DNA from: Pseudomonas viridiflava | Lineage (GTDB): Bacteria > Pseudomonadota > Gammaproteobacteria > Pseudomonadales > Pseudomonadaceae | Reading direction: 5' to 3' | NCBI RefSeq assembly: GCF_900582195.1 | Contig: NZ_UTHA01000289.1 | Span: 22,608 to 86,607, forward strand | Length of the DNA: 64,000 bases | Shown here: positions 7,816 through 16,300 of the stretch, piece after piece | Layout: each line of letters opens with the position of its first letter | Position numbering within the stretch: the stretch's first letter is position 1 | Notes under the pieces: generated by a model | Told to the model about the DNA's origin: nothing | The model's database searches: none | The model's input: the letters and a program-made list of their open reading frames with translations, nothing else | Made by a program: the position numbers and the translations under genes

Positions 7816-9564
7816 TCAAGAAATAGCCGGCTGACTGTGGGGAAACAACAAATCGACAAACCGCTCCGCCGTCGGCTGCGGCTCATGGTTGGCCAGCCCA
7901 GCGCGTTCGTTGGCCTCGATAAACACGTACTCCGGCTGATCCGCCGCCGGCACCATCAGATCGAGGCCGACCATCGGAATGTCCAGCGCCCGCGCCGCGC
8001 GTACGGCGGCATCGACCAGCGTCGGGTGCAGAATCGCCGTGACGTCTTCCAGCGTGCCGCCGGTGTGCAAATTTGCCGTGCGCCGCACAAACAGATGCTC
8101 ACCGGCCGGCAGAATGCTGCTGTAGTCGTAACCGGCCGCATGCAGGGTGCGTTGGGTTTCGTGGTCCAGCGGAATCTTGCTTTCGCCGCTGGTGGCCGCT
8201 TGCCGCCGCCGACTCTGCGCCTCGATCAACGCGCCCACCGAATGTTGGCCATCACCAACCACTTCTGCCGGTTTGCGAATCGCCGCCGCGACCACTTCAA
8301 AACCAATCACCAGAATCCGCAGATCAAGTCCTTCGTGGAAGCTTTCCAGCAGCACGCGGCTATCAAATTGCTTAGCCGTTTCGATGGCTTGCTGCACCTC
8401 TTCGATGCTCTGCAAATCCACCGCCACGCCTTGGCCCTGTTCACCGTCGAGCGGTTTGACCACCACCCGTTGGTGCTCATCGAGAAAGGCCAGGTTGTCG
8501 TCGGCATTGCCTGCCAATTGCTGCGAGGGCAGGTTCAGCCCGGCGCCTTTGAGCACTTTGTGCGTGAGGCTTTTGTCCTGACACAAGCTCATGCTGATCG
8601 CGCTGGTCAGGTCGCTCAGGGATTCTCGGCAGCGCACGCGACGTCCGCCATGGCTGAGGGTGAACAGCCCGGCATCGGCGTCATCGACCTGCACGTCGAT
8701 ACCGCGTCGATGAGCTTCTTCAACGATGATCCGCGCATACGGATTGAACTGCGCCTCCGGGCCAGGGCCAAGAAACAGCGGCTGATTGATGCCGTTTTTG
8801 CGCTTGATGGCGAAGGTCGACAGGTTGCGAAAGCCGAGCTTGGCGTAGAGGTTTTTCGCCTGCCGGTTGTCGTGCAGAACCGACAGATCCAGATAGCTCA
8901 GCCCGCGGCTCATGAAGTGCTCGATCAGGTGCCGCACCAGCACTTCACCGACACCCGGGCGCGAGCATTGCGGATCAACCGCCAGGCACCACAGGCTGCT
9001 GCCGTTCTCCGGGTCGTTGAAGGCTTTTTGATGGTTCAGGCCCATGACGCTGCCGATCACTGCGCCGCTGTCTTCATCCTCGGCCAGCCAGTACACCGGC
9101 CCGCCCTGATGGTGCGGGGTCAGCCGCGTGGCATCGATCGGCAACATGCCGCGCGCCTGATACAACAGATTGATCGCCTGCCAGTCCGCTTCACTTTGCG
9201 CGCGGCGAATACGAAAGCCGCGAAACACGCGGGTGGCCTGGCGGTAATCGCTGAACCACAGGCGCAGGGTGTCGGAAGGGTCGAGAAACAATTGCGTCGG
9301 CTCCAGGCCGAGAATCTGCTGCGGCGCAGCGACGTACAACGCGATATCACGCTCGCCGGGCTGCTCTTTGAGCAGTTCCTGCGCCAGCGAGGCCGGGTCG
9401 GGAAACGTGTGACCGATCAGCAACCGGCCCCAACCGCAATGCACTGCAATCGGCTCGGCGGCCAACGTGCTGCCGTCTTCGGCCAGGCGTGCCTGCAAGC
9501 GTTCATACGATGGCGTCTGGCCGCGCAACAGGCGTTGGTTGATGGCCGTGGCGTGGGGTTTCAT
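7816..9564 (-). CDS. ngg: N-acetylglutaminylglutamine synthetase (GNAT + ATP-grasp)
   Basis: A 582-residue two-domain enzyme. A GNAT acetyltransferase module lies in about residues 105-260 (SLWCLAVDPQCSRPGVGEVLV is the acetyl-CoA-binding region), and an ATP-grasp ligase module in about 300-570 (VVVKPLDGEQGQGV and later VGLDLMV). It is known as the enzyme that acetylates and joins two glutamines to make N-acetylglutaminylglutamine, which AsnO then amidates to the compatible solute NAGGN. It starts three bases after the asnO stop, so the two are almost certainly cotranscribed. Confidence 0.92.
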   Translation of the reverse strand: MKPHATAINQRLLRGQTPSYERLQARLAEDGSTLAAEPIAVHCGWGRLLIGHTFPDPASLAQELLKEQPGERDIALYVAAPQQILGLEPTQLFLDPSDTLRLWFSDYRQATRVFRGFRIRRAQSEADWQAINLLYQARGMLPIDATRLTPHHQGGPVYWLAEDEDSGAVIGSVMGLNHQKAFNDPENGSSLWCLAVDPQCSRPGVGEVLVRHLIEHFMSRGLSYLDLSVLHDNRQAKNLYAKLGFRNLSTFAIKRKNGINQPLFLGPGPEAQFNPYARIIVEEAHRRGIDVQVDDADAGLFTLSHGGRRVRCRESLSDLTSAISMSLCQDKSLTHKVLKGAGLNLPSQQLAGNADDNLAFLDEHQRVVVKPLDGEQGQGVAVDLQSIEEVQQAIETAKQFDSRVLLESFHEGLDLRILVIGFEVVAAAIRKPAEVVGDGQHSVGALIEAQSRRRQAATSGESKIPLDHETQRTLHAAGYDYSSILPAGEHLFVRRTANLHTGGTLEDVTAILHPTLVDAAVRAARALDIPMVGLDLMVPAADQPEYVFIEANERAGLANHEPQPTAERFVDLLFPHSQPAIS

Positions 9565-9567
9565 TAT

Positions 9568-11340
9568 TCAGATTCCTTGTTCACTGAGCCACAGGTTCAG
9601 GGCCGCCAGTTGCCACAGCTTCGAACCGCGTAACGGCGTCAGTTGGCCTTGCGGATCGGTCAGCAATTTGTCGAGCATGGCCGGGTTGAACAGGCCGCGA
9701 TCCTGACTCGGGTCAAGCAGCAGTTCGCGCACCCAGTTCAGCGTGTCGCCCTGCAAGTGCTTCAGGCCCGGCACCGGGAAATAGCCTTTTTTGCGGTCGA
9801 TCACTTCACTTGGAATCACTCGACGCGCGGCTTCCTTCAAGACTTGTTTGCCGCCATCGGGCAGCTTGAACTGGCCCGGCACACGGGCCGACAGTTCGAC
9901 CAGTCGATAGTCGAGAAACGGCGTGCGCGCCTCCAGGCCCCAGGCCATGGTCATGTTGTCGACACGTTTGACCGGGTCGTCGACCAGCATCACCGTGCTG
10001 TCCAGACGCAGGGCTTTATCGACTGCCGCCTCGGCGCCGGGCCGGGCGAAATGTTCCTTCACGAAGTCACCGGCAGCGTCGTTCGCAGTCAGCCATTTCG
10101 GCTGCACGGTGGCGGCGTAGTCGTCGTAGCTGCGGTCGAAAAACGCGTTGCGATAGGCCGCGTAAGGATCGGCTGCGCCATCGACTTGTGGATACCAGTG
10201 ATAACCGGCGAACAATTCGTCAGCACCCTGACCGCTTTGCACTACCTTGCAGTGCTTGGCCACTTCACGCGACAGCAGATAGAAAGCGATGCAGTCATGG
10301 CTGACCATCGGCTCGCTCATCGCGCGGAACGCGGCGGGCAGTTGCTCGATGATTTCTTTCTCGTCGATGCGCAACTGATGATGCTGCGTGCCGTAGTGCC
10401 TGGCGATCAGATCGGAGTACTGAAACTCGTCGCCGCGCTCACCGCCGGCATCCTGGAAACCGATGGAAAAGGTCGACAGGTTTTCCACGCCGACTTCGCG
10501 CAACAGGCCGACGAGCATGCTCGAATCGACACCGCCGGAGAGCAGCACACCGACATCTACAGCGGCACGTTGACGAATCGCCACCGCTTCGCGGGTGCTG
10601 TCGAGGACGCGGTCGACCCAATCTTCCAGATTCAGGTTTTTCTCATCCTCGTGCGGGCCGTAGGGCAGGGTCCACCAGGTTTTCTGCTCGGTGCGGCCGT
10701 CGGCTTCTACACGCATCCAGGTGGCCGGCGGCAGTTTCTCGATGCCGGCCAGCAAGGTGCGCGGGGCCGGGACCACGGCATGGAAATTCAGGTAGTGATT
10801 GAGTGCCACCGGATCAAGGATCGGGTTGATGTCGCCGCCCTTGAGCAGTGCCGGCAAGGCCGATGCAAAGCGCAGGCGCTGGCCGGTGCGCGACAGGTAC
10901 AACGGCTTCACGCCGAGACGGTCGCGGGCGATGAACAGGCGTTTGGCGTCGCGCTCCCAAATGGCAAACGCGAACATGCCGTTGAGTTTCGGCAGCAGCG
11001 CTTCGCCCCAAGCGTGATAGCCCTTGAGCAACACCTCGGTATCGCCACCGGAATAGAAGGCGTAACCCAGCGCTTCGAGTTCGGCGCGCAATTCCGGGAA
11101 GTTGTAGATCGCACCGTTGAAGGCCAGGGAAAGGCCCAGTTGGCTGTCGATCATCGGCTGCGCCGAGCCGTCCGACAGGTCCATGATTTTCAGGCGACGA
11201 TGGCCCAGGGCAATCGGCCCTTGGGCATGGAAGCCCCACGCGTCGGGGCCGCGAGGGGCCAGGTGATGGGTGATTCTCTCGATCGCTGCAAGGTCTGCAG
11301 GTTGTTGATCAAAACGTAACTCGCCAGCTAATCCGCACAT
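9568..11340 (-). CDS. asnO: N-acetylglutaminylglutamine amidotransferase (AsnB-like)
   Basis: A 590-residue class II glutamine amidotransferase of the asparagine-synthetase fold. The nucleophilic Cys2 is in MCGLAGE. The synthetase PP-loop SGGVDSS is near residue 267, with GQGADELFAGY further on. It converts N-acetylglutaminylglutamine to its amide in osmoadaptation. The ribosome binding site AAGGA lies five bases before the ATG. First gene of the asnO-ngg operon. A 140-bp leader region upstream holds a hairpin and a possible extracytoplasmic-function sigma promoter. Confidence 0.92.
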   Translation of the reverse strand: MCGLAGELRFDQQPADLAAIERITHHLAPRGPDAWGFHAQGPIALGHRRLKIMDLSDGSAQPMIDSQLGLSLAFNGAIYNFPELRAELEALGYAFYSGGDTEVLLKGYHAWGEALLPKLNGMFAFAIWERDAKRLFIARDRLGVKPLYLSRTGQRLRFASALPALLKGGDINPILDPVALNHYLNFHAVVPAPRTLLAGIEKLPPATWMRVEADGRTEQKTWWTLPYGPHEDEKNLNLEDWVDRVLDSTREAVAIRQRAAVDVGVLLSGGVDSSMLVGLLREVGVENLSTFSIGFQDAGGERGDEFQYSDLIARHYGTQHHQLRIDEKEIIEQLPAAFRAMSEPMVSHDCIAFYLLSREVAKHCKVVQSGQGADELFAGYHWYPQVDGAADPYAAYRNAFFDRSYDDYAATVQPKWLTANDAAGDFVKEHFARPGAEAAVDKALRLDSTVMLVDDPVKRVDNMTMAWGLEARTPFLDYRLVELSARVPGQFKLPDGGKQVLKEAARRVIPSEVIDRKKGYFPVPGLKHLQGDTLNWVRELLLDPSQDRGLFNPAMLDKLLTDPQGQLTPLRGSKLWQLAALNLWLSEQGI

Positions 11341-11404
11341 AAAGTCCTTACCGGTTTTTCCGTTGGGGAGGGGTCAAGCCATACCTCGCCAGAAGGGCGG
11401 GTAC

Positions 11405-11432
11405 TCAGAAACTGACCCGCCTCGGTAAGTGG
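11405..11432 (-). promoter_or_regulatory. Possible AlgU (sigma-22)-type promoter of asnO-ngg
   Basis: On the minus strand, CCACTT (11427-11432) lies 17 bases before TCTGA (11405-11409), resembling the AlgU consensus GAACTT-N16/17-TCTGA (four of six and five of five). It would give a leader of about 65 bases before asnO. It overlaps an inverted repeat (11396-11402 / 11415-11421). Seen by eye only. Confidence 0.35.
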
Positions 11433-11481
11433 AGTTTTAGAACGATAAGTTATAAGTGCGGCGCAGGGTATGTTTCTGACT

Positions 11482-13059
11482 TCAGTCCTTACGTGCTTTG
11501 TGATCAATATCCGCTTGAGCATGTGAACGTTGCTCGGCGATCACGTCGTGTTCCACGCTCTCCGGCACCGTAGATTTTTTCTGTAGATAGACCGGTTGCC
11601 CGGTTGATTCTCCGGTTAACTCGAATTGGTCGAAATAATCAGTTGCGATGCCTTCGTCCGCCTGCGGTCTGTCGCCATTGTCATCCGCGGGAGACGGTGT
11701 TTTTTTCAGATCCAGCAGGCGGACCAGGGCTTGGTGTTTTTCGGTGACCGGCCAGGTATTCACGCTTTTGAATACGGTGCTCAACAGTTTATCTGTGGGA
11801 TGAGTGCGCAAGCGGTTGATGAAATCGGTGGTCGGGCTTTTGAGATGGGTTAAATACTTGCCCAAGGCTGCTTTTTCACGCCGGTTGGCATAGGCCGGTT
11901 CATTGATATTGACGACTGGAACCGCAAATTCCCTGGCATCAGCAAAGAACTTGTCGACGTAACGATCAAACAGATGTTGATATAAGCCTTTCTGGAGAGT
12001 GGTAAATTTTATTTCTGAATATATGTTTTCCAATGTGTTCAGAGAAAACTCGTGCTGCTCGGAAATGGGCAGCTGAGACTTGATTAATTGCCGAAACTGC
12101 GCTTTTGGAAGAAATTCGTAAACAAACCGGTCCAGGCATTCGCCATAGGTGTTGCATTTGTAGAAACCGTCGCCGGCGTCGTTGGGTACATACAGGATAA
12201 AGCTGTCTTTTTTTGCCTCTGTAGAATGACGCCAGGTGATCAATATGGCGTCTGTCGGATACTTGCCAAACAGCTGTAAGGCGTGCAGCTGGATTTTGCC
12301 GTTGTTGAACAAGTCGTCAGTACAAATATCTTCTTTGCTGTATACCAGCTGCACAAGGGCGTGGAGCTGATGGGGCGGAAATTCTGCACCGAGATAGTCC
12401 TTGCCAACAGGCTTGGTGAAATACTTTTCATAGGCGAAGAGTTCAAAGTTGTGCCTGTGCAGTTGTGCGCCGAGCCGTCGGATGCGCGCATCCTTCAATA
12501 CTCTGGAGATGTAGGTAAGGTAGGCGCCGCCGAGATCAAGCTCGCGACTCATCGCTGCGAATTCCTCTGCGGTAATCCCGGGACCGGGTGATCCCCGATC
12601 AGTCGATTTGCGCGCCTGGGGCAGAGTCCCGCTGTCACTTGAAAAGTACCCTGCAGCTGCTTCCACGTCGGTGAAGTTCAGCATGGCCGCCTGTAGCAGG
12701 GTGAGGGTGAGGGGAGCTGAAGTCTGGTCTTGTGTGTTAGCGGGTACCAGCCTGATAAGGTCATCGACGCTAAAGCGCCCTCCGTACTTTTGTTTTAGTT
12801 CGTGCAGAAGCCTGATTCTGCAGAATTGTTCCAGGTTGACCAGCTTGTTCACCAGCGACTCAAAATAATGATGAAAGGGGATCGCTTGATCTATTGCCTT
12901 GCGAAAATCCGAAAGTTTGCCGGGATCCTCTTTCTTGAACAGGTGGATAAAACGGTTCAGCGGCGCGGATGCGCCCAAACCGTTCAAATGCTCAGTGGGT
13001 GCCTTTAGCAATGGTTCGGCTATTGCAGTAACGGGTTGCTGTATGTGTGGCGTATTCAT
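11482..13059 (-). CDS. DUF6543-like protein lacking effector domain
   Basis: A 525-residue protein whose whole length resembles the N-terminal ~400 residues of the divergent NEL gene. Shared landmarks are the LLQAAMLNF motif (121-129; LLQAAMQNF in the big protein), a following ITAEEFAAMSRELDLG block (LTPAAFAAFCRQLDLG), and DAREFAVPVVNINEPA near residue 375 (DARKLAVPTADIDEEA). It stops before the hydrophobic segment, LRRs and NEL domain of its neighbour and ends in a charged tail. The family is often called dermonecrotic toxin-like; I see no catalytic motif. GC is about 44% over 12001-12240, well below its neighbours, suggesting transfer. Could be a truncated effector, a partner, or a decoy; function unknown. 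Confidence 0.75.
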   Translation of the reverse strand: MNTPHIQQPVTAIAEPLLKAPTEHLNGLGASAPLNRFIHLFKKEDPGKLSDFRKAIDQAIPFHHYFESLVNKLVNLEQFCRIRLLHELKQKYGGRFSVDDLIRLVPANTQDQTSAPLTLTLLQAAMLNFTDVEAAAGYFSSDSGTLPQARKSTDRGSPGPGITAEEFAAMSRELDLGGAYLTYISRVLKDARIRRLGAQLHRHNFELFAYEKYFTKPVGKDYLGAEFPPHQLHALVQLVYSKEDICTDDLFNNGKIQLHALQLFGKYPTDAILITWRHSTEAKKDSFILYVPNDAGDGFYKCNTYGECLDRFVYEFLPKAQFRQLIKSQLPISEQHEFSLNTLENIYSEIKFTTLQKGLYQHLFDRYVDKFFADAREFAVPVVNINEPAYANRREKAALGKYLTHLKSPTTDFINRLRTHPTDKLLSTVFKSVNTWPVTEKHQALVRLLDLKKTPSPADDNGDRPQADEGIATDYFDQFELTGESTGQPVYLQKKSTVPESVEHDVIAEQRSHAQADIDHKARKD

Positions 13060-13399
13060 GGGTAAGTCTCATTTTTAATAAGGAGCCTTTATCCTAGTGT
13101 GTTTAAGTTTAGGAAACTAACGCGATTGGTTGATGGTTGAGCGTCTCATAAAAGCGATATTTTGATTGAGAACTATATATTTATACCGCCGCCGCGACGC
13201 AAAAATATGCATCCCGCTGATGCGTGAAGCCTGGGTTGCACATACCGGAAGTTTGCACTGTTCGGGTGCTGCAGGAGTATTTTTATCAATGATAAAAGTT
13301 GATGGTTTGTTTGAGTTTCAATAGGTTTTTCAGGTTTTTAATGTGCGTTCGATCGGGATAAGGTTAAAGGCCGATAAACGCAATAAGGGACTATTGCTG
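13060..13399. other. Divergent AT-rich promoter region of the DUF6543 pair
   Basis: A 340-bp AT-rich spacer between the two divergent DUF6543 genes. It holds a TATATATTTATA stretch at about 13166-13178, a perfect inverted repeat at 13281-13297, and the AAGGGA ribosome binding site (13385-13390) of the NEL gene. An in-frame ATG at 13343 exists but has no good ribosome binding site. No RNA gene recognised. Confidence 0.55.
13281..13297. promoter_or_regulatory. Perfect inverted repeat, candidate operator
   Basis: TTTTATC (13281-13287), AAT, GATAAAA (13291-13297): a perfect 7-bp palindrome in the intergenic region, about 100 bases before the NEL gene start. It could bind a dimeric regulator of the pair; there is no T run to make it a terminator. 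The protein that would bind is unknown. Confidence 0.35.
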
Positions 13400-16300
13400 A
13401 TGACAACCAAGGAAAACAAACAAACGCTGACTCAACGCTCGATCCTGAGCACGTTGCTTGATGCCACAGGCGACCTCGACACCGCCGAAACCCTGGAAAA
13501 AACGCTCCCGGCGTATTTGCTCAAGGCGTCGGCCACCAGCCTGGCCAGGCTGGATGAAATCAACCGTGAACTGTTAGCCCGGCAACTCAAGGTCAATAAG
13601 GATCTGAGCGGGCTAAAACCCTTGGCCGATTTCTGTATCAGCGAGCTGAACTCGGCACTGAGCGAAAAATGGCCGGCGCTCTATGACGCTGGCGCGGATG
13701 TGGTCAGTCTGCCGGGTGTTGATTGTGGCTGCGAAACGAGCGCGACCGATCAGGCCGGGATCGACCTCGTCAAACACGCCACGCAAACGCTCTTGCAGGC
13801 TGCCATGCAAAACTTCACCGAAGACGAGGAGCAGGCTGACGCGTTTCCCGATGGCAGTCAGGTGCGCCTGAAAAGCGCGCCGCAGGGCGTAAGCGGCTTG
13901 ACCCCGGCGGCGTTTGCCGCGTTTTGCCGACAGCTGGATCTGGGCAAGAAATACCAGGAGCATCTGCAGCAAGTGTTCGGTCTGCGTGATGAAAGCGGCA
14001 ACGTCGTGGCGTCGAGTGCCATGACCCGCGATATCGCCGCATTGAAACAGTCGCTATTGGAACTGGATGCGCACCTGGCGGTGCTCAAGGGCGATATCAC
14101 AGCGGCAGGCTTGCGCATGTTGCAGGACCTGATGTTGGCCGACGGCGTGGCGTCAACGCAAACCCTGCAGTACGGCAAAGAACCGCTGATCATGCAGGGC
14201 ATCAAGATACTCGACAGCTGCGTGTGGGGTGTCGTCGTCTTTTCCAGACGCTCCGTGGAACAACACCCTGAGGACGGATGCATGGTGTACATGGCCGGCG
14301 AACCTGAGCGTGCCGTGTACGAATACCCGAGTTTCAATGCATTCAAGCGCTACCTGGTGCAACAACTGAAAAGCGCGGATTATCAGGACTACTTTGCCCG
14401 CAGTCTCGACGAAGATGACAAGGCGGATTTCTTCAAGACGCTCGCTGAAAAAGGCGATCTGGGCCTGGTCAAACAATGGCCGATCAGCGTGCCGCTCTTC
14501 GATTTCATGGTGCAAAGCCATGTCGGCAAGTTGCAGATCGACGCACGCAAGCTGGCAGTGCCAACTGCGGATATCGATGAAGAGGCGCGCCGTCAGCGCC
14601 TGCTCGATTTCGTTCAGCGCGGGGTGAGCATCGCCTCGGTGGCCGGGCTTTTCGTGCCGGTGCTCGGGCAATTGATGATGGGCGTCGCGGTGGGGCAATT
14701 GCTTGGTGAAGTGTACGAAGGTGTCGAAGACTGGCAGCGCGGTGATCATCAGCAAGCCCTGTCGCATCTGCTCAGCGTGGTCGAGAACATCGCGCTGATG
14801 GGCGTCTTCGCCGGCGGGCAAAAAGTGGTGGGGGCACTGGGTCGCAAACTGCTGCGCACGCATCCGCAGTTCTTTGGGGAATTCACTGCCATTCTCAATC
14901 ACGCCGGTAAAGCGCGCCTGTGGAAGCCCGATTTCGCGCCCTATGAGCATTCTCTTCCGACAGGGTTCACCATCGATCCCGGCTCCAAGGAGTTTTATCA
15001 GATTGGCGCGAAAACCCTTGGCAATGTTGACCATCGTGTGTTCGCCGGCAGCTACGATAGCGACGCCAACCTGTGGCGCCTGGAACACGCCAAACGAGCG
15101 CAAGCCTATACCCCGGAACTGGTCCGCCACGTCGAAGGCGGTTGGCGGTTGCCCGCTGAAGAGCCGGAGGAATGGGGCAGTTCCGCGTACGCGCTCAAAC
15201 GCATCGATCCGCACCTGCGCGAATTCGGCGACAGCGACCTGGACATGATGCGTCGACTCAGCGACACCTCGCATCAGACCGTGCTCGACACCTTCAACGA
15301 TAATCTGCGCCTGCCGGTGCGCCTGCGCGATACCGTCGAGCGTGTACGCATCGGGCGCCAGTTACGGGAGTTGACCGTGGAGCTGGAAAACGGCGAGACC
15401 CATTCCGGGCAATCTGTCGAGACGCTGATGCATGCCCTGCCGAAACTGCCGGGCTGGCCCACCGACCGCTATATCGAGGTGGCTGGAGAAGAAGAAGGGG
15501 TGGTCGAAGCGACCTATCCTGCGAACAGCACGATTGACGAAACGCTGGGAGTGGTCGTTACCCGGGACCAATTGTCCCGGGGCCAGTTGTTGCAAACGGT
15601 TATCGATGGTCTGTACCAAAACGAGGTCGATGCGTTGCTTGGCGGCAAAGTCGAAAAAAACATTGAGGAAAGCGCACTGGCGAAAAAGCTAGGTGCGGCG
15701 TTGAGGTCCGATTATCGCGCGGTGTTCGAGCGTCTGTATCAACGCTACGACGAGAGTCAGACGGATGAGTTGCTCAATTTGCGCAAGGTTTTCGCCGACA
15801 TCCCGGCGCGCTACGGGCAACGGCTGATCGACCGCGCACCCAGTGTCGAGCGCCAGCACCTGCGCACCACCGCACGGGTACCATTGCGGCTGGGGCAGCG
15901 GGCCCGGGCCGCTGCCGCCAAGGTGCGGCTCGACCGTGGGCTGACGGGATTTCACTGGCCACGGCTGGCGAATGCCGATACCGACAAACTGGCCATTCAG
16001 TTGCTGCCACGCCTTGGCGGCTGGAATAAAAAACTGCGCCTGGAGGTGCGCGACAAGGCCTTGACCGGACCCGTGCTGGAAGCCATCGGCGATGCGTCCG
16101 CGACCGCCGACGATACTTGTTACCTGGTGAAATCCGCTGACGGTTATGAAGCATTTGACGGCGACAAAAAATCCCTAGGCAAGGTGGCGTCGGCGCCCGA
16201 CGCTTTGTACACCGCCATCCTGAAGGCGCTGCCGTCACGTCAGCGTGAGGCGAGCGGATTGATCGGTGCCGGGCAGGCCAGCAGACAGGGCTTGCGCAGC

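Noticed and set aside
7756..11319. Two long plus-strand frames (625 and 558 codons) opposite ngg and asnO
   Set aside because: The products are rich in Arg, His, Gln and Ala with no domain, while the minus-strand genes are clear family members.
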